DNA of 64,000 nucleotides from Flaccisagitta enflata (GCA_965153355.1 OZ231127.1:41602001-41666000), one strand, 5' to 3'; positions 12,253-24,532 are shown, numbered from the stretch's first letter. A program made the numbers and translations. Notes: generated by a model from the sequence alone, not told the origin.

Positions 12253-12533
12253 GGGGGACAGGGTTATTCATTCATTGACAGAGACGCGATTACCATAGTC
12301 AGTTTATGATCCACGTGACTACCATCAGGTGACTTTGGACACCTGACCGTATGGACCATGAAAAACGAAAATGCATTGTTGCGAGAGAGAGAGAGAGAAA
12401 GAGGGAGAGAGAGAGATGAATGTCTGAGAACATCAGGCCATATGTTTTATGAAAAGCGATAATGTATTGTCGAAGTCGCGGACCATGAGAGAGAGACCAA
12501 TGGACTAACTGACCTTAGAACCAAGTATTTTGC

Positions 12534-12626
<93 letters not shown>
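12200..12626. repeat. Cluster of (GA)n microsatellites
   Basis: GA arrays at 12205-12249, 12384-12415 and 12537-12624, separated by short unique pieces. They separate LINE copies 2 and 3. Confidence 0.95.
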
Positions 12627-12627
<1 letters not shown>

Positions 12628-12629
12628 AA

Positions 12630-13600
12630 TTGGATTGGATTGGATTGGATTGGATATAATTGCTCATTACGAGATTAACACATCAACAATTATCAAAATT
12701 GTCTCAGCAGTACAGTTGTACCATAATAAATAGTTCAGTCAAGAAGAGAATAAATACAAGTAACAATTCAGGAGGTCGAAATACATAAATATTTGTTCAG
12801 AAAGAAAATATTTACTTATTCAAGTAAGCAGGTACCGAGTGATTTGGGATTAGATTGTTTTTGAACAAATTCTTCTGAATAAGAAAATGGATCTGAACAA
12901 AGGATTTTTTTTCTGGTACCTTTTTGCACATCCATGGGTGGATCAATAAACGATTCAATAAAGCATTCTCAAACTACACATTTCTATTCAGTATACATGG
13001 ACCAATTTCCAGTTTTTGTGTTCCAAACTGATTCTATTATTTTTATAGTTTTTCTCAAGGAATCTGGATTGTTTGAGTAAATTTCTGTACAGTCCACGTT
13101 TTCTCGGTTCTTGTCATCGTTTGTCGTCCATTTTGGGCAAGTATTAAGTCGGTGTTCTTCATCATCAAGCACGCTACATGAATCACAGTTTTTCCCAATG
13201 CTACCCCCAAAGTTTCTTCCGCACCGCAACATTCCATATCGCGCCATTATCAATGTCCAAGTCTCCTGTTTGTTCAGTTTGAGAACTTCGGGAATGGGCC
13301 CACGTCTGTACATGGGATCATTCAGTTGGTCAATAATGGACGCTGTTTTTGTTTTGGATGTTGTTTTTCCATCCTCCGTCTTGTGTAAGTCATTCATCAG
13401 TCTCTCCTTGTTCTTAATCTCGACGCTCTTTGAAACTTCTGCCTTCCATTCATTTACAGTTCGTTGTTTGATTGTTTCAAAATCTGTAGGAAGAGCCTCG
13501 AGGGTGGCTATGATTTTTCGATACCAGCCTATGTTGAGGGCCTGCCAGATTGGCAGGTGGGTTGGTAGAGCCAGGCGAGTAACCGATTGCTGTCGGTTTT
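12630..13600 (-). mobile_element. LINE copy 3, 3' end only
   Basis: Same family type as copy 2. Minus-strand coding similarity starts near 13600 (LNIGWYRKI, compare LNLGWHKKI in copy 2). A 3' UTR of about 330 bp follows, with a tail of AATCC repeats (GGATT on the plus strand, 12630-12654). The tail pentamer differs from the AATC tetramer of copy 2. The left flank is again a long GA array. Confidence 0.85.
12984..13595 (-). pseudogene. C-terminal reverse transcriptase fragment, LINE copy 3
   Basis: An uninterrupted minus-strand frame of about 200 codons, with its largest Met-initiated stretch at 13397-12984. It contains the same C-terminal region as LINE copy 2: MARYGMLRCGRNFGG followed by the zinc-cluster-like CDSCSVLDDEEHRLNTC. 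Unlike copy 2, this frame has no internal stop or shift, so it is probably the younger copy. The palm domain is missing entirely, so the fragment is not an active enzyme. The conserved Cys/His cluster in both copies suggests a nucleic-acid-binding tail, but that is an inference from spacing only. Confidence 0.85.
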
Positions 13601-14211
13601 AAAGATGCAAAACCTGTCATCGATTAGTAAGACAAAATTGTCATCTGATCACACTTTTCGATTAACTCGCGCGGCTCTACCCCCCACTGGATGCAACAAT
13701 CCCTAACATGCTGCCGTGTTGAAGATTCAAACTTTGAACTATGAACTTTGAACTTTTTTGTAATGCTTTATGTAAATAAGATAAAGCCATAGCTGTTTGA
13801 TCAAGAATTCAAATTCTCAATGCAAAGGCATTTTCACTTTTGATCCTGTTCAAACCCAGTATAAAAGCAAAATTAACTTGACGATTGCACAAGCAAATGG
13901 TCAAGAGTAATAAAAAACCACCTAGAAAATTCTTTTTATTTAGGGTTCAGTGTTGTAGAGCTCAACCTGAAACTCCAACGATTAAGACAGCCATGTTATT
14001 AAGAATCCATTAAATGGATATCATGGACCATCTCAATCAACAGAGCTCAAGCATAAGCTTAAGCACCTTGAAATTTAAGGCTTTTTTGTAAAAGAATAAA
14101 GCTGAAGCTCATTCATTAGCATAAACAAAATCAATGCAAAAGCATAAAAACAAGGCCAACACCTTTAAGTCGCGTGCGAGATGATGGTAACTGAATTGAC
14201 CTGACTCCTTA

Positions 14212-14530
14212 TTGTATCACTTAAACCAGACTTAAACCAGACTCAAACCAGACTCAAACCAGACTCAAGCCAGACTCAAGCCAGACTCAAGCCAGACTCA
14301 AGCCAGACTCAAGCCAGACTCAAGCCAGACTCAAGCCAGACTCAAGCCAGACTCAAGCCAGACTCAAGCCAGACTCAAGCCAGACTCAAGCCAGACTCAA
14401 GCCAGACTCAAGCCAGACTCAAGCCAGACTCAAACTAGACTCAAACCAGACCTAAACCACACTTAAACCAGACTTAAACTAGATCTTAACCAAACTTAAA
14501 CCAGACCTCAACCAAACTTAAATCAGATCT
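14212..14530. repeat. 11-bp minisatellite (ACTCAAGCCAG)n
   Basis: About twenty near-perfect 11-mers, with decayed versions (ACTTAAACCAG) on both sides. Confidence 0.95.
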
Positions 14531-15385
14531 AAACCAGACTTAAAATGATGTAAAATGGAACGACTTATAGTGACTCAGAATGACTTACAGTGACTCAGAA
14601 TGACAAAGAATGACTTAAAATGACTAAAAATGACTTAAAATGTCTTAAAATGATGTAAAATGACAAAAAATGACAAAAACTGCAATCACAAAAAAAAAAA
14701 ATGACCTAAATTGACTAAGAATGACTTAGAATGACTAAGAATGACTAAAAATGACTCAAAATGACTTGAAAAGACATAAAACGGCTAAAAAATGCTAAAC
14801 CTTACTGACTCGGATTGACTTATAGTGACTCAGAATGACTTCTAGTGACTCAGAATGACTTCTAGTGACTCAGAATGACTAAGAATGACTAAACTCTTTA
14901 GCCAAACTTGTACTAGACTAAAACCAGACTTAAACCAGACATAAACCAGACCAGAATCAGACATAAACCAGACTTAAACCTGACCTGAACCAGACTTAAA
15001 CCAGACTTAAACCAGACTTAAACCAGATTTAAACCAGACTTTAACCAGACTTAAACCAGACTTAAACCAGACTTAAAATGACTTAGAATTACTAAGAATA
15101 ACTTGAAATGAATTGAGATGACTTGAAATAACTTTAAATGGTGTAAAATGACTTTGAGTGACTTAGAATGACTTAGAATGACTTAGAATGACTTAGGATG
15201 ACTTAGAATGACTTTGAATAACTCAAAATGACTTAAAATGACTTAAAATGACATAAAACAACAAAAACTTCAAAAGTCAAAAAATGACTTAAAGTGACTT
15301 ATATTGACTTAGAATGACTTAGAATGACTTAGAATGACTTAGAATAACTTAAAATGACTTGAAATGTCATAAAATAACACAAAGC
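14531..15385. repeat. 10-bp minisatellite (ATGACTTAGA)n with interspersed ACTTAAACCAG units
   Basis: Irregular array of TGACTTAGAA/TGACTTAAAA units, interrupted at 14890-15075 by the 11-mer family. It ends in a family 1 terminus at 15404-15482 (GACCGACGG core, hairpin GTCGCGTGCACGCGAC, TAAAAA). The array may be the internal part of a large family 1 element: a similar AGTCATTCTA array lies inside the copy at 57.3 kb. Confidence 0.85.
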
Positions 15386-16198
15386 AACAAAAAAAGCTAA
15401 CGAAAGCTAAGTGTGACCGACGGACCGACCGACAGACAGACGGACAGAGTGGGTCATAGAGTCGCGTGCACGCGACTAAAAACCGTTGCACAAGGAAATG
15501 GCGTGAACAAGCAACTTTTGATCCTGTCCAAGCTGAGTATGAAAGCACAACTAATTTGACCATTGCACAAGCAAACGGTCCAGAGGAATAAAAAGCCACT
15601 TTGAAAATATTCTTTTATTCAAGGTTCAGTGTTGTAGAGCTTAACCTGAAACTCCAATGATTAAAACAGCCATATTACTAGGGATCCATTGAATGGACAT
15701 CATAGACCATCCCAATCAAAAGAGCTTAAGCATAAGCTTAAGGACCTTGAAATTTAAGGTTTTTTTGTAAAAAAATAAAACTGAAGCTTATTCATTGGCA
15801 TAAAGAATATTATTGCAAAAGCATCCAAAAAGACCATTGCACAAGGAAATGGCGTGAACAAGCAACTTTTGACCCTGTCCAAGCTGAGTATGAAAGCACA
15901 ACTAATTTGACCATTGCACAAACAAATGGTCCAGAGGAATAAAAAGCCACTTTGAAAATTTTTTTTTATTCAAGGTTCAGTGTTGTAGAGCTTAACCTGA
16001 AACTCCAATGATTAAAGCAGCCATATTAGTAAGAATCCATTGAATGGATATCATAGACCATCCCAATCAAAAGAGCTTAAGCATAAGCTTAAGGACCTTG
16101 AAATTTAAGGCTTTTTTGTAAAAAAATAAAACTGAAGCTTATTTATTGGCATAAAAAATATTAATGCAAAAGCATCCAAAAAGACCATTGCACAAGCT

Positions 16199-17408
16199 AC
16201 TATCTTCGCCAAAAGAAACGCAACACCTTCTATCTACAATATCTTGGCTTCTAGAAAAGCTACAGTGGGGTTTGTGGAATAACAGCCTAAACTGGAGGAA
16301 GGTATTTAAGTGTCTTAATTTCATTTGACAAACTTGATATTTGAAATATAAGTTGTTCACTTGATGCTTTTGTCCCTGAGTTTTTCGGTTGCTATGGAAA
16401 CCAAAATTATTTTTTCAAACATTTATAACCGCTAAAATATCAATATTTTGAGAAATATTGTCAGGGAACATTGCTCAAAATTAAATTTGCTACAACTTTC
16501 CCACAGTATGTTCTGTAAGAATATTGCTCGTTTGGCCGTTGCTAGGGGGCATCACACCTAGCAACCGCTAAATGATGCTCCCTAGCAACGGCTAAACGAG
16601 CAATATTCTTACAGGACATACTGTGGGAAAGTTGTAGCAAATTTAATTCTGAGCAATGTTCCCTGATAATATTTGTCAAAATATTGATATTCTAGTTGTT
16701 ATAAATGTTCAAAAAAATAATTTTGGTTTCCATAGCAACCAAAAAACTCAGGGACAAAAGCATCATGTGAACAACTTATATTTCAAATATCAAGTTTGTC
16801 AAATAAAATTAAGACACTTAAATACCTTCCTCCAGTTTAGGCTGTTATTCCACAAACCCCACCGTAGATACTTTTAAAAAAAAAGAAATTAATCTTCTTC
16901 AAAAGATCTACAAAATGAGTCTAATAAGGTAACTGTATCTTAAAGCGTTTAGAAATGGCAAGCAGAAGAAGGAAAATAGTCATATTCAGAATTGATAAAA
17001 GAATGTGAAAAAAAAATAGATCAAATTTGATATAACTTTAACTTTTGTTATCTTAGCTTCTGAAGAAGCTAGATACTTTTTCTAAAAAAGCAAATTAATC
17101 TACATCAAAAAATCTCGAAGGTGGGCTCAATCTTTTGTAGCTCAAGCCATTTAGAAATGGCAAGCAAAAGAGTAAGCCTTAATCAAAAATCATTGGCTTG
17201 CAAAAACTGTGGACAAATGAGAAGAGGTTATCACCCTTTTAAATGATTAAATGCGATATAAATTGCATTTTAGATCCACAGTCTCGTGTATTTTTTATAA
17301 AAATAACTTACTTGACCTCCACACTCTCTCAGTTACTGAATTTTGTCAGAGTATGGTCAGTAAATCATACCTTTGCCAGGGTGTTGCGTTTCTTTTGGCG
17401 AAGATAGT
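16199..17408. mobile_element. Non-autonomous TIR element with internal 600-bp palindrome
   Basis: Perfect inverted terminal repeats of 28-29 bp starting ACTATCTTCGCCAAAAG at 16199 and ending at 17408. Inside, 16262-16866 is a near-perfect palindrome centred near 16565, with loop-proximal stem CCGTTGCTAGGG. It sits inside the third 350-bp unit and interrupts it. TA precedes the left end and TG follows the right end, so a TA target (Tc1/mariner-like) is possible but not proven. No transposase frame. Confidence 0.85.
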
Positions 17409-18005
17409 GATGGCGTGCACAAGCAACTTTGATCATGTCATGAATATGCAAAATACTCATGCATATCATGTCTTAAATTTTTTTCAAGCACAGTATAGTG
17501 CTCAATTCAGAAAAAAATGATGCATGTCTTAAAAAATTAGGTCACAATTCCTTGTTGAGTACAAAACAGTTAGAAACCTTTATTGGTCTGTAATCAAACT
17601 ATATTGCACAAGTAAAAAAAACTGATTTTGAGAGCAACTGGTTGCATGGCTCTTTAGTTTACATGGGTCGTTTTCTTGCCTTCTGGGAGGCAAACTTTTT
17701 TATGATATCTTTTACCTCTATTTCATTCAACAGCTCATGCTTAATACTTTATAGAGTTAGGTAATGAAGTTTGTCTTGGCCAAGAGAAGTCCTTTGCTGA
17801 TTTTTTACACATTTTGATTTTGAGAACGACCTTATACCACTACAATTAGTCACCATAAGGGACAGATATATGCGCAATACTATGTTGACATTGGAATAAG
17901 CGGATTCAAGGCCAGTTTCTATCAACAGTTTGTACATTTGTACCTCTTTATTCATTTTTTATCCATACAAGCCCCCAAATCTGTTTTACACACACACACA
18001 CACAC
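17409..18005. other. AT-rich, no gene recognised
   Basis: Starts with the remainder of the interrupted 350-bp unit (ATGGCGTGCACAAGCAAC). The rest shows no gene. It ends with a short CA run. Confidence 0.5.
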
Positions 18006-18570
<565 letters not shown>

Positions 18571-19032
18571 CTCTTCATTAAACAGGGACACGTTGAGACA
18601 GGCGATCAAATTTCAATTCAAAATGCCGGTTACTATGAATGATCGCTTCCAACCAACATCCGGCTCCTCTGACTGCGTCATTAATGTGACATCGAGCGAT
18701 CAGGAAAAGGAAAGGAAGCAAGTGCAAGCGAGCAAGTAATGGCTAACGCTGAGTTACAAGTTTACTTTTGAATGAAGGTAGTTGAATAAGAGTAGGTCTT
18801 GGAAAAATGTAAAAATCAGCAATTTTAAAATAAAAGACCAAATATACATCCAAAACATCAATTATAAACAATTATCATTTTTGATTAAAAACAGGTGATA
18901 ATGCTAAAGAAAATGTTTTGGTTGATCACACATAATTTGAATATGTATGTTTAAGTCATATGTACATACTAAAAGAGTGATTGCTGTATGGATTGTCGCA
19001 TTCAATGTTGACGAAATCAAAACAAGATTATT

Positions 19033-19402
19033 ATTAGTCGCGTGAATGCGACTGTAGAAGCTGCTATGTCGGTCGGTCGGTCTGTCGGTCTGTCGGTCAC
19101 ATTTTTAAAAGATAGGCTCTATCGTCATTTTAAAGGTTAGTAAAGGTAATTATAGGTAATTTTAGGCAATTATAGGTAGATATAGGTATTTTAGTAATTT
19201 GTACTATATATGTCAGAAAAGTTGTCTGGGACTATGAATTGAGGTTATTTTAGGAAATATAGGTAATTGTAGGTAATTATAGATATTTACAGGTAGTTGT
19301 AGGTAGCTATGGGTAATTATATGAAGATATAGGTACCTAAAGTTATCTTCGTTACCTTTATTACCTTTTTTACCTATATTACCTTAATTACCACGCGACT
19401 AA
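19033..19402 (-). mobile_element. Family 1 element with GGTAATTATA minisatellite core
   Basis: Terminus TTAGTCGCGTGAATGCGACT, then (GTCG)n/(GTCT)n, then an AGGTAATTATAGGTAATT array. It ends in CCACGCGACTAAGG, which can pair with the other terminus. The core is a different short repeat from that of the other copies. Confidence 0.7.
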
Positions 19403-19612
19403 GGTTATTATAAATCTTGAAACAAAGCGTGACAGAGCGTTTTTTGATTCTTTGTTTATTTTGTAACATTAGCTGTCATGAACTGTTTTACAGAATTGAG
19501 CTTGACGTAAAGGGCGCATCTCTGAGCTTTAAAGCACTTCAGATGATTATTTGAGTTCTACGCGAACAGGAGAGTTAGCATGCTTAAGAATTGCTTATCA
19601 TCACTGTATCAG

Positions 19613-20137
19613 TTGGGTGCTTCACATAGCAAAAGTTGGGTGCTTCACATAGCAAAAGTTTACCCTACTTGGGTAATATGGAGGAGCAAAAATCATGAAG
19701 ATGACCATTTTTTTTTTTCAAAATTCCTTCATCTTTCGTTTTTGTTTTGGCCTTTGAGTTTTTACAGAAATCCCAGAAATCAGCAAAATCCTATGTAGTT
19801 TTGTTACTAAAAGAACAATTATTCATTTTTAAAAATCATGGTATTTGTGAGAAAAGACTAAAATATCAGAACATCAACTTTAAAAGAGCTTAATTAAAAA
19901 GCAGATTACCAATTCTATAAACAGAAGAAATTACTAATATGTAATTCAAAGATTGTAAGGCTATTGATTTATCTCACTGCATTACGCAAATTGGGTCCTC
20001 AAAATAAAATTGCTAAAAAATATAAAATGAATGATTTTTAAAAAAAGAAAAATGGTAAGAGTCTTAAAATTAGCTATTTCATATTGGGTAAAGAAGGTGA
20101 AAAGAAATGACTAACTTTTGCCATGTGAAGCACCCAA
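19613..20137. mobile_element. Non-autonomous TIR element (TTGGGTGCTTC type), copy 2
   Basis: 525 bp with termini TTGGGTGCTTCACATAGC and its complement. The first 23 bp are tandemly duplicated at the left end. A perfect 9-bp target duplication, CTGTATCAG, flanks it (19604-19612 and 20138-20146). A 9-bp duplication is typical of Mutator-like elements. No transposase frame. Confidence 0.9.
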
Positions 20138-20484
20138 CTGTATCAGTGTATCATTTAAGCAAATGCCCGTAACGATGCCGGCGACAAGAAAAGCAAGGCC
20201 GTATACACCGTATTCCCTTCCCTCCCTCCCCCCCCCCCCCCGGTCGCACTTTCTCTCATTGTATCAATCCTTTTGCTTTTCTGTTCGTCCTTCGCTTAAA
20301 AGAGGGTCATTTACTCTCGTTTGAATTATTCAAACGACGCAGGTTAAAGTTGAGGCTATAAGGCGTAGGTCTCGCGCAAGAAACGAAATGATTGACTTGA
20401 AAGCAGACAAAAGGAAGAAAGGGAAAAAGATAAAAAGACAAAGAGTAAATATTTGCAGGAGTAAGACAAGAATTAGCTGGTCGT

Positions 20485-20790
<306 letters not shown>

Positions 20791-21276
20791 GTTGTTGTCG
20801 CCGTTGTAGTTGTAGCTGAGGTTCCATTTATAAGGCATTTTGTCCCACTTCTTGTACTTAGCAGATTGGCCGGTCGTTAAACTCATAAGCATCTCGCAAT
20901 TATTTTTTTTTTCGCTGCATTCGTCTTCTTTGATGTTGTCATCAACGTCGTTGTCTTCGTTGACTTGAATCAAACTAAGGACAACAATTGTAAAGTGAAA
21001 ACAAATCAAGGGCAAGAGCTAACAAATCTGTAACGCCTAATGGTGTTCAGATTTTGGAAAGAAAACCGTTCTGGGTCGTTTTGACAATTTTCGTCAAGAA
21101 TAAGAAAATGCATATACATCAGTGTCAAACATTTTTTTAGATTTTGAAATTCTAATCATTTATCGATGTCGAAAATTTTCGAATGTGAAATTCAAATCGG
21201 GGACTTCATATTACGTCATCGACATCAGTCTGGCGCCCAAATAAAACTAGCCAGCCTGCTGGTGTGATGTATTCAG

Positions 21277-21279
<3 letters not shown>

Positions 21280-21354
<75 letters not shown>
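21280..21354. repeat. (GT)n microsatellite
   Basis: GT dinucleotide array. Confidence 0.95.
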
Positions 21355-21356
<2 letters not shown>

Positions 21357-21375
21357 TGTTATTGCCACTTATCAT

Positions 21376-22105
21376 CAGGCCTTTTTTAGAGCGAGCCCGC
21401 GAGCCATTGGCTCTCTATTTTGCTGCCGGGCTCTCTGGTATTGCTGGCTCTGAGCCCGGCTGGCTCTCTCAAAATTAAAATCAACCACGTTTTGAACTCA
21501 AATGGATTTGTAGAAACATAAGAAGAAAACCTAATTCACGAGTTAAGAGATACTACCATAGTCATCTCGTTAAATGTGAATTGATCAACAAGTAAAGCAT
21601 CTCATTTTTTCAAGTAAATGCGTCTAATATGAAAACCTAACATGTGATGATTTTTGCTTTCTTTAAATCCGATTTATTTCTATCATGAGAGAGATGTAAG
21701 ATTTCCTTTGAAAGATGACAGTGTCATGAGGCTTACACATTTTATGGGGCAAAATGTTCAGTTTTTCAGGTCGTTTGCACGCTACTCTATAACCTACTAT
21801 GTTAGGCAGTCTGTCCATCTGGTGGTCTGTCCATCTGTTGGTCTGTTCATTCATTAGTTCCTCTGTTGCTCTATTGGTCAGTGACACTTTTTTTTGCATT
21901 TACAAGTGATTTTAATGTCACTTCTCCTGCCCAAATGTTTTGTTGCAAATTTCCTCACTACCTCTGCCCGCTCAAACACAATACAGGTAGCCTTCCATCC
22001 AGCATTGCTTTTTTGCCGGGCTCGCTGTTTTGCCGTCGGGCTCAGTAAAATTGTGAGGAGAGAGCCCGGTTGGCTCTGCCAAAACATTCACTAAAAAAAG
22101 GCCTG
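21376..22105. mobile_element. Non-autonomous hAT-like element
   Basis: 730 bp with termini CAGGCCTTTTTTAG and CTAAAAAAAGGCCTG. A perfect 8-bp target duplication, CTTATCAT, flanks it (21368-21375 and 22106-22113). CAG..CTG ends and an 8-bp duplication are the hAT signature. Subterminal GAGCCCGGCTGGCTCT-like motifs occur at both ends. The middle (about 21780-21970) looks like an old family 1 copy (CTACTCTATAACC, then CTTCTCCTGCCCAAATG). No transposase is encoded. Confidence 0.9.
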
Positions 22106-22113
22106 CTTATCAT

Positions 22114-22773
22114 ATTAACGTAGAAAGTAGTAATGTTTTATATTCGCGAAATAATATCCGTGTTGGCTCTTTACGGGCAGCAAAGATACTGAAGGATGTG
22201 AGCAACGCAGCCTTAGAACCATTTTTGATTAGTAAGTTAGTGGCAGTTCTAGCATCACGACAACATCTGCAGGAGGGCACGGTTTCGGGCTGTTACCACT
22301 TTAAACGTATTTGATAGGTCAGCCGAAAGAGGTGCATACTTCTCCTCTTTGAAAGAGTGACTACGATCGATGTTTTTGTCCCAAGAACATATAAGTTCAA
22401 AAATGATCGCCGTACGCGCGTAGACTCATTGAAGTATCGAAACCTCCCCTTTTCCGATCTCTGACTGTCTCTCTTTTACTCGTTTTCCCCCCAAAAAATA
22501 CGACCCGCATAGACCGCGGGTTCTGGTGCTTCACAATTTCTTTTGTCAATGTAATACGGTCAAATGCTTAGATAGTCCAGCATAAAAAGACCGTGCGTAG
22601 CGTGTAGTGCACGGGGAGATTATCTGAGAACTTAGAACTCAGACTATCATCACTAAGACGAATTTATGATCTTTTTCCTCGGAATTAATAGTCAACTTTT
22701 CACGGATACTGTCTTCTTGATGATTATATAAAAGAAAATCATGTGCTATAATCTTGATTTGTTGGTTTGAAAA
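22114..22773. promoter_or_regulatory. Upstream region of the RBR gene
   Basis: About 660 bp between the hAT-like element and the RBR start codon. No clear core promoter motif was found; placing a promoter here is inference from position only. Confidence 0.3.
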
Positions 22774-23817
22774 ATGTCGTCCAACGAGACTGTAAACACA
22801 GCTTTGGAAGAGTTGGAACAAATACATATGCGCATAGCCATCGCACTTTCGCTGACTGCCAAAAACGACGATGACAACAACTATAATAGACAAAACACTC
22901 CGTCGACAGACGTTGCATCATTTCTCCCCAAAATTGCAACACAGCCACCACCGCCGCATCCGCCAGCGCCGCCGCCCCCTCAGCTACCGGAAGAAAACTC
23001 GCATTTTGAATGCGGTTGTTGCTTCACGGACGCAGCCGTCGCTGAAAGCGTGCCGTGCAACAACGGGCACCTCTTTTGTCAGGACTGCATCAAACGTTAC
23101 GTCGAAAACATATCATTTGAAGCAGGAAAATCTAGTTTAACCTGTCTCGACACCACCAACTGCGACGCCACATTTTCCATGTGCGATCTCGACTTTATCG
23201 ACGGCAACGTCATGGAAAAGCTACTAGAGCGGCAACAGAAGGATGAGCTGGCCGAGGCATTTGGCGGCGAGGGTGGCGCTGACGGTGGCGCCGAACATCA
23301 CCGAGAACATTTCCACCAATGCCCGTTTTGCGATTTCAGCTGCATCGTAGAACCCACGACGCAAATCTTCTTCTGTTTCAACTGCGAAATGTCTTCGTGT
23401 CAATATTGCAACGTGGCATGGGATAAACACTTCGAATATGGCTACGTTTGCGACGAAGTGGAAAACGACGACGAATCAAAAGTCCGTTTGAAGACGGAAG
23501 AAGCGATGACGACGGCGTTGGTGCGCAAATGCCACAAATGCGCCACGCCGATGCTCAAGGAAAGCGGTTGCAACAAGATGACGTGCCGTTGCGGCGCGTT
23601 CTTTTGTTATATCTGCAAGAAACCTATTCAGGGATACGATCACTTTTGTCAGCACGCCCACGACCCGGGCGAAAAATGCAAAGAGTGCGATTGTTGCGTG
23701 TTGTGGGACGAACCGGATGACGCCAAATCCGTGGAAAATGAGAGACTCAAAGGCGAAGAGGAGCGCGAGAAATTGGGCCTGAAAGACCGAAGAAAAATCG
23801 GCGGTGAAGTCGAATGA
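22774..23817 (+). CDS. RBR-type (RING-IBR-RING) E3 ubiquitin ligase, RNF216-like
   Basis: A 347-residue intact single-exon gene. RBR ligases take ubiquitin from an E2 via a cysteine in RING2 and pass it to a substrate. RING1 spans about residues 80-130 (C80, C83, C95, H99, C102, C105, C124, C130). IBR spans about 183-226 (CPFC, CFNC, CQYC). RING2 spans about 253-305 (CHKC, then GCNKMTCRCG). Cys266 in GCNKM aligns with the catalytic cysteine of the family, and GYDHFCQH is close to RNF216/TRIAD3. A segment at about 12-30 (EELEQIHMRIAIALSLTAK) resembles a ubiquitin-interacting motif, followed by a proline-rich linker (58-72). Vertebrate RNF216 is much longer, so this is a compact relative. The start is the first ATG of the frame, and AATAAA lies at 23883, 65 bases past the stop. 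Higher GC than its flanks. Lack of introns could mean a retrocopy, but all zinc ligands are kept. Confidence 0.93.
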   Translation: MSSNETVNTALEELEQIHMRIAIALSLTAKNDDDNNYNRQNTPSTDVASFLPKIATQPPPPHPPAPPPPQLPEENSHFECGCCFTDAAVAESVPCNNGHLFCQDCIKRYVENISFEAGKSSLTCLDTTNCDATFSMCDLDFIDGNVMEKLLERQQKDELAEAFGGEGGADGGAEHHREHFHQCPFCDFSCIVEPTTQIFFCFNCEMSSCQYCNVAWDKHFEYGYVCDEVENDDESKVRLKTEEAMTTALVRKCHKCATPMLKESGCNKMTCRCGAFFCYICKKPIQGYDHFCQHAHDPGEKCKECDCCVLWDEPDDAKSVENERLKGEEEREKLGLKDRRKIGGEVE

Positions 23818-23882
23818 CAATATTGAATTGGTGAATTACCACGTGTATCAAAAAACAAAACAAACGCACCTTTCATTTCATA

Positions 23883-23888
23883 AATAAA
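23883..23888 (+). terminator. Polyadenylation signal of the RBR gene
   Basis: AATAAA 65 bases downstream of the RBR stop codon. Confidence 0.6.
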
Positions 23889-23889
23889 A

Positions 23890-24358
23890 GACATAAAAAA
23901 CAAATATCATTAGATTCATTATTTTTGGAATGAAATACTTATGAAGGTTTGTAAAAAATCTTTCAATCTAGTCCAATCCCAGGTCTGTATCCCAAACGAT
24001 TTAGAACCTAGAATCTTCCAAAGTAAAGGTCTATTTTGCTAAAAAGCATCTTAGTAAGATCTCATTAGGAGGTTGTGAAAAGAAAATTTAAAAGTTTTAT
24101 TTCAAGCTAATGCCATTTTCCAACAAAAGAAGGATTTTTTAAAAATTTGTTACCATAACAACCCATGCAAAAGTGCGTCTTTTTCATTGATAGTACGCGT
24201 GGTGCTATTTCCCTTCCCCTTGCTTATGAATTCGATGTTGGAAAACGCATAGATCAAATATCGTTCCTCTTGAATGAACCTGATTTTACCTGTCATTGTA
24301 GAAAAGATAATATCCTCAATATTGATTTGTTGTGCTGTAAACCTCGTTTTAGACTTGG
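23890..24358. other. AT-rich intergenic up to the inverted-duplication boundary
   Basis: An 84-codon plus-strand frame beginning at 24165 has no recognised domain and runs across the left boundary of the duplication arm. I do not call it a gene. Confidence 0.4.
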
Positions 24359-24532
24359 CTATGGCATGATGATCCCTTACAAATTCATGTGTAAAAAAGA
24401 AATCTGCATGACATCTTAAGCAGGAACTGGTGAATGAAATGTTTTTGATTTTTTTACTTGCTCCTTCATGTGATGTTAAAAAAAGAAATTTTTAAAAGCT
24501 TTGCCTTCATTTTTTTTACTCTCTATACGTTG

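Larger units (their letters stand above)
13810..16198. repeat. About 350-bp unit, three copies
   Basis: The unit contains GGTTCAGTGTTGTAGAGC and CATAAGCTTAAG. It occurs at about 13810-14160, 15484-15836 and 15837-16190. Copies 2 and 3 are in direct tandem (353 bp). Copy 1 is separated from them by the minisatellite block at 14.2-15.4 kb. Confidence 0.85.

Noticed and set aside
13111-13602. Plus-strand 163-residue frame
   Set aside because: Antisense shadow of the LINE copy 3 coding region.
24165-24419. 84-residue frame as a small gene
   Set aside because: Crosses the left boundary of the duplication; no domain, no upstream signals.
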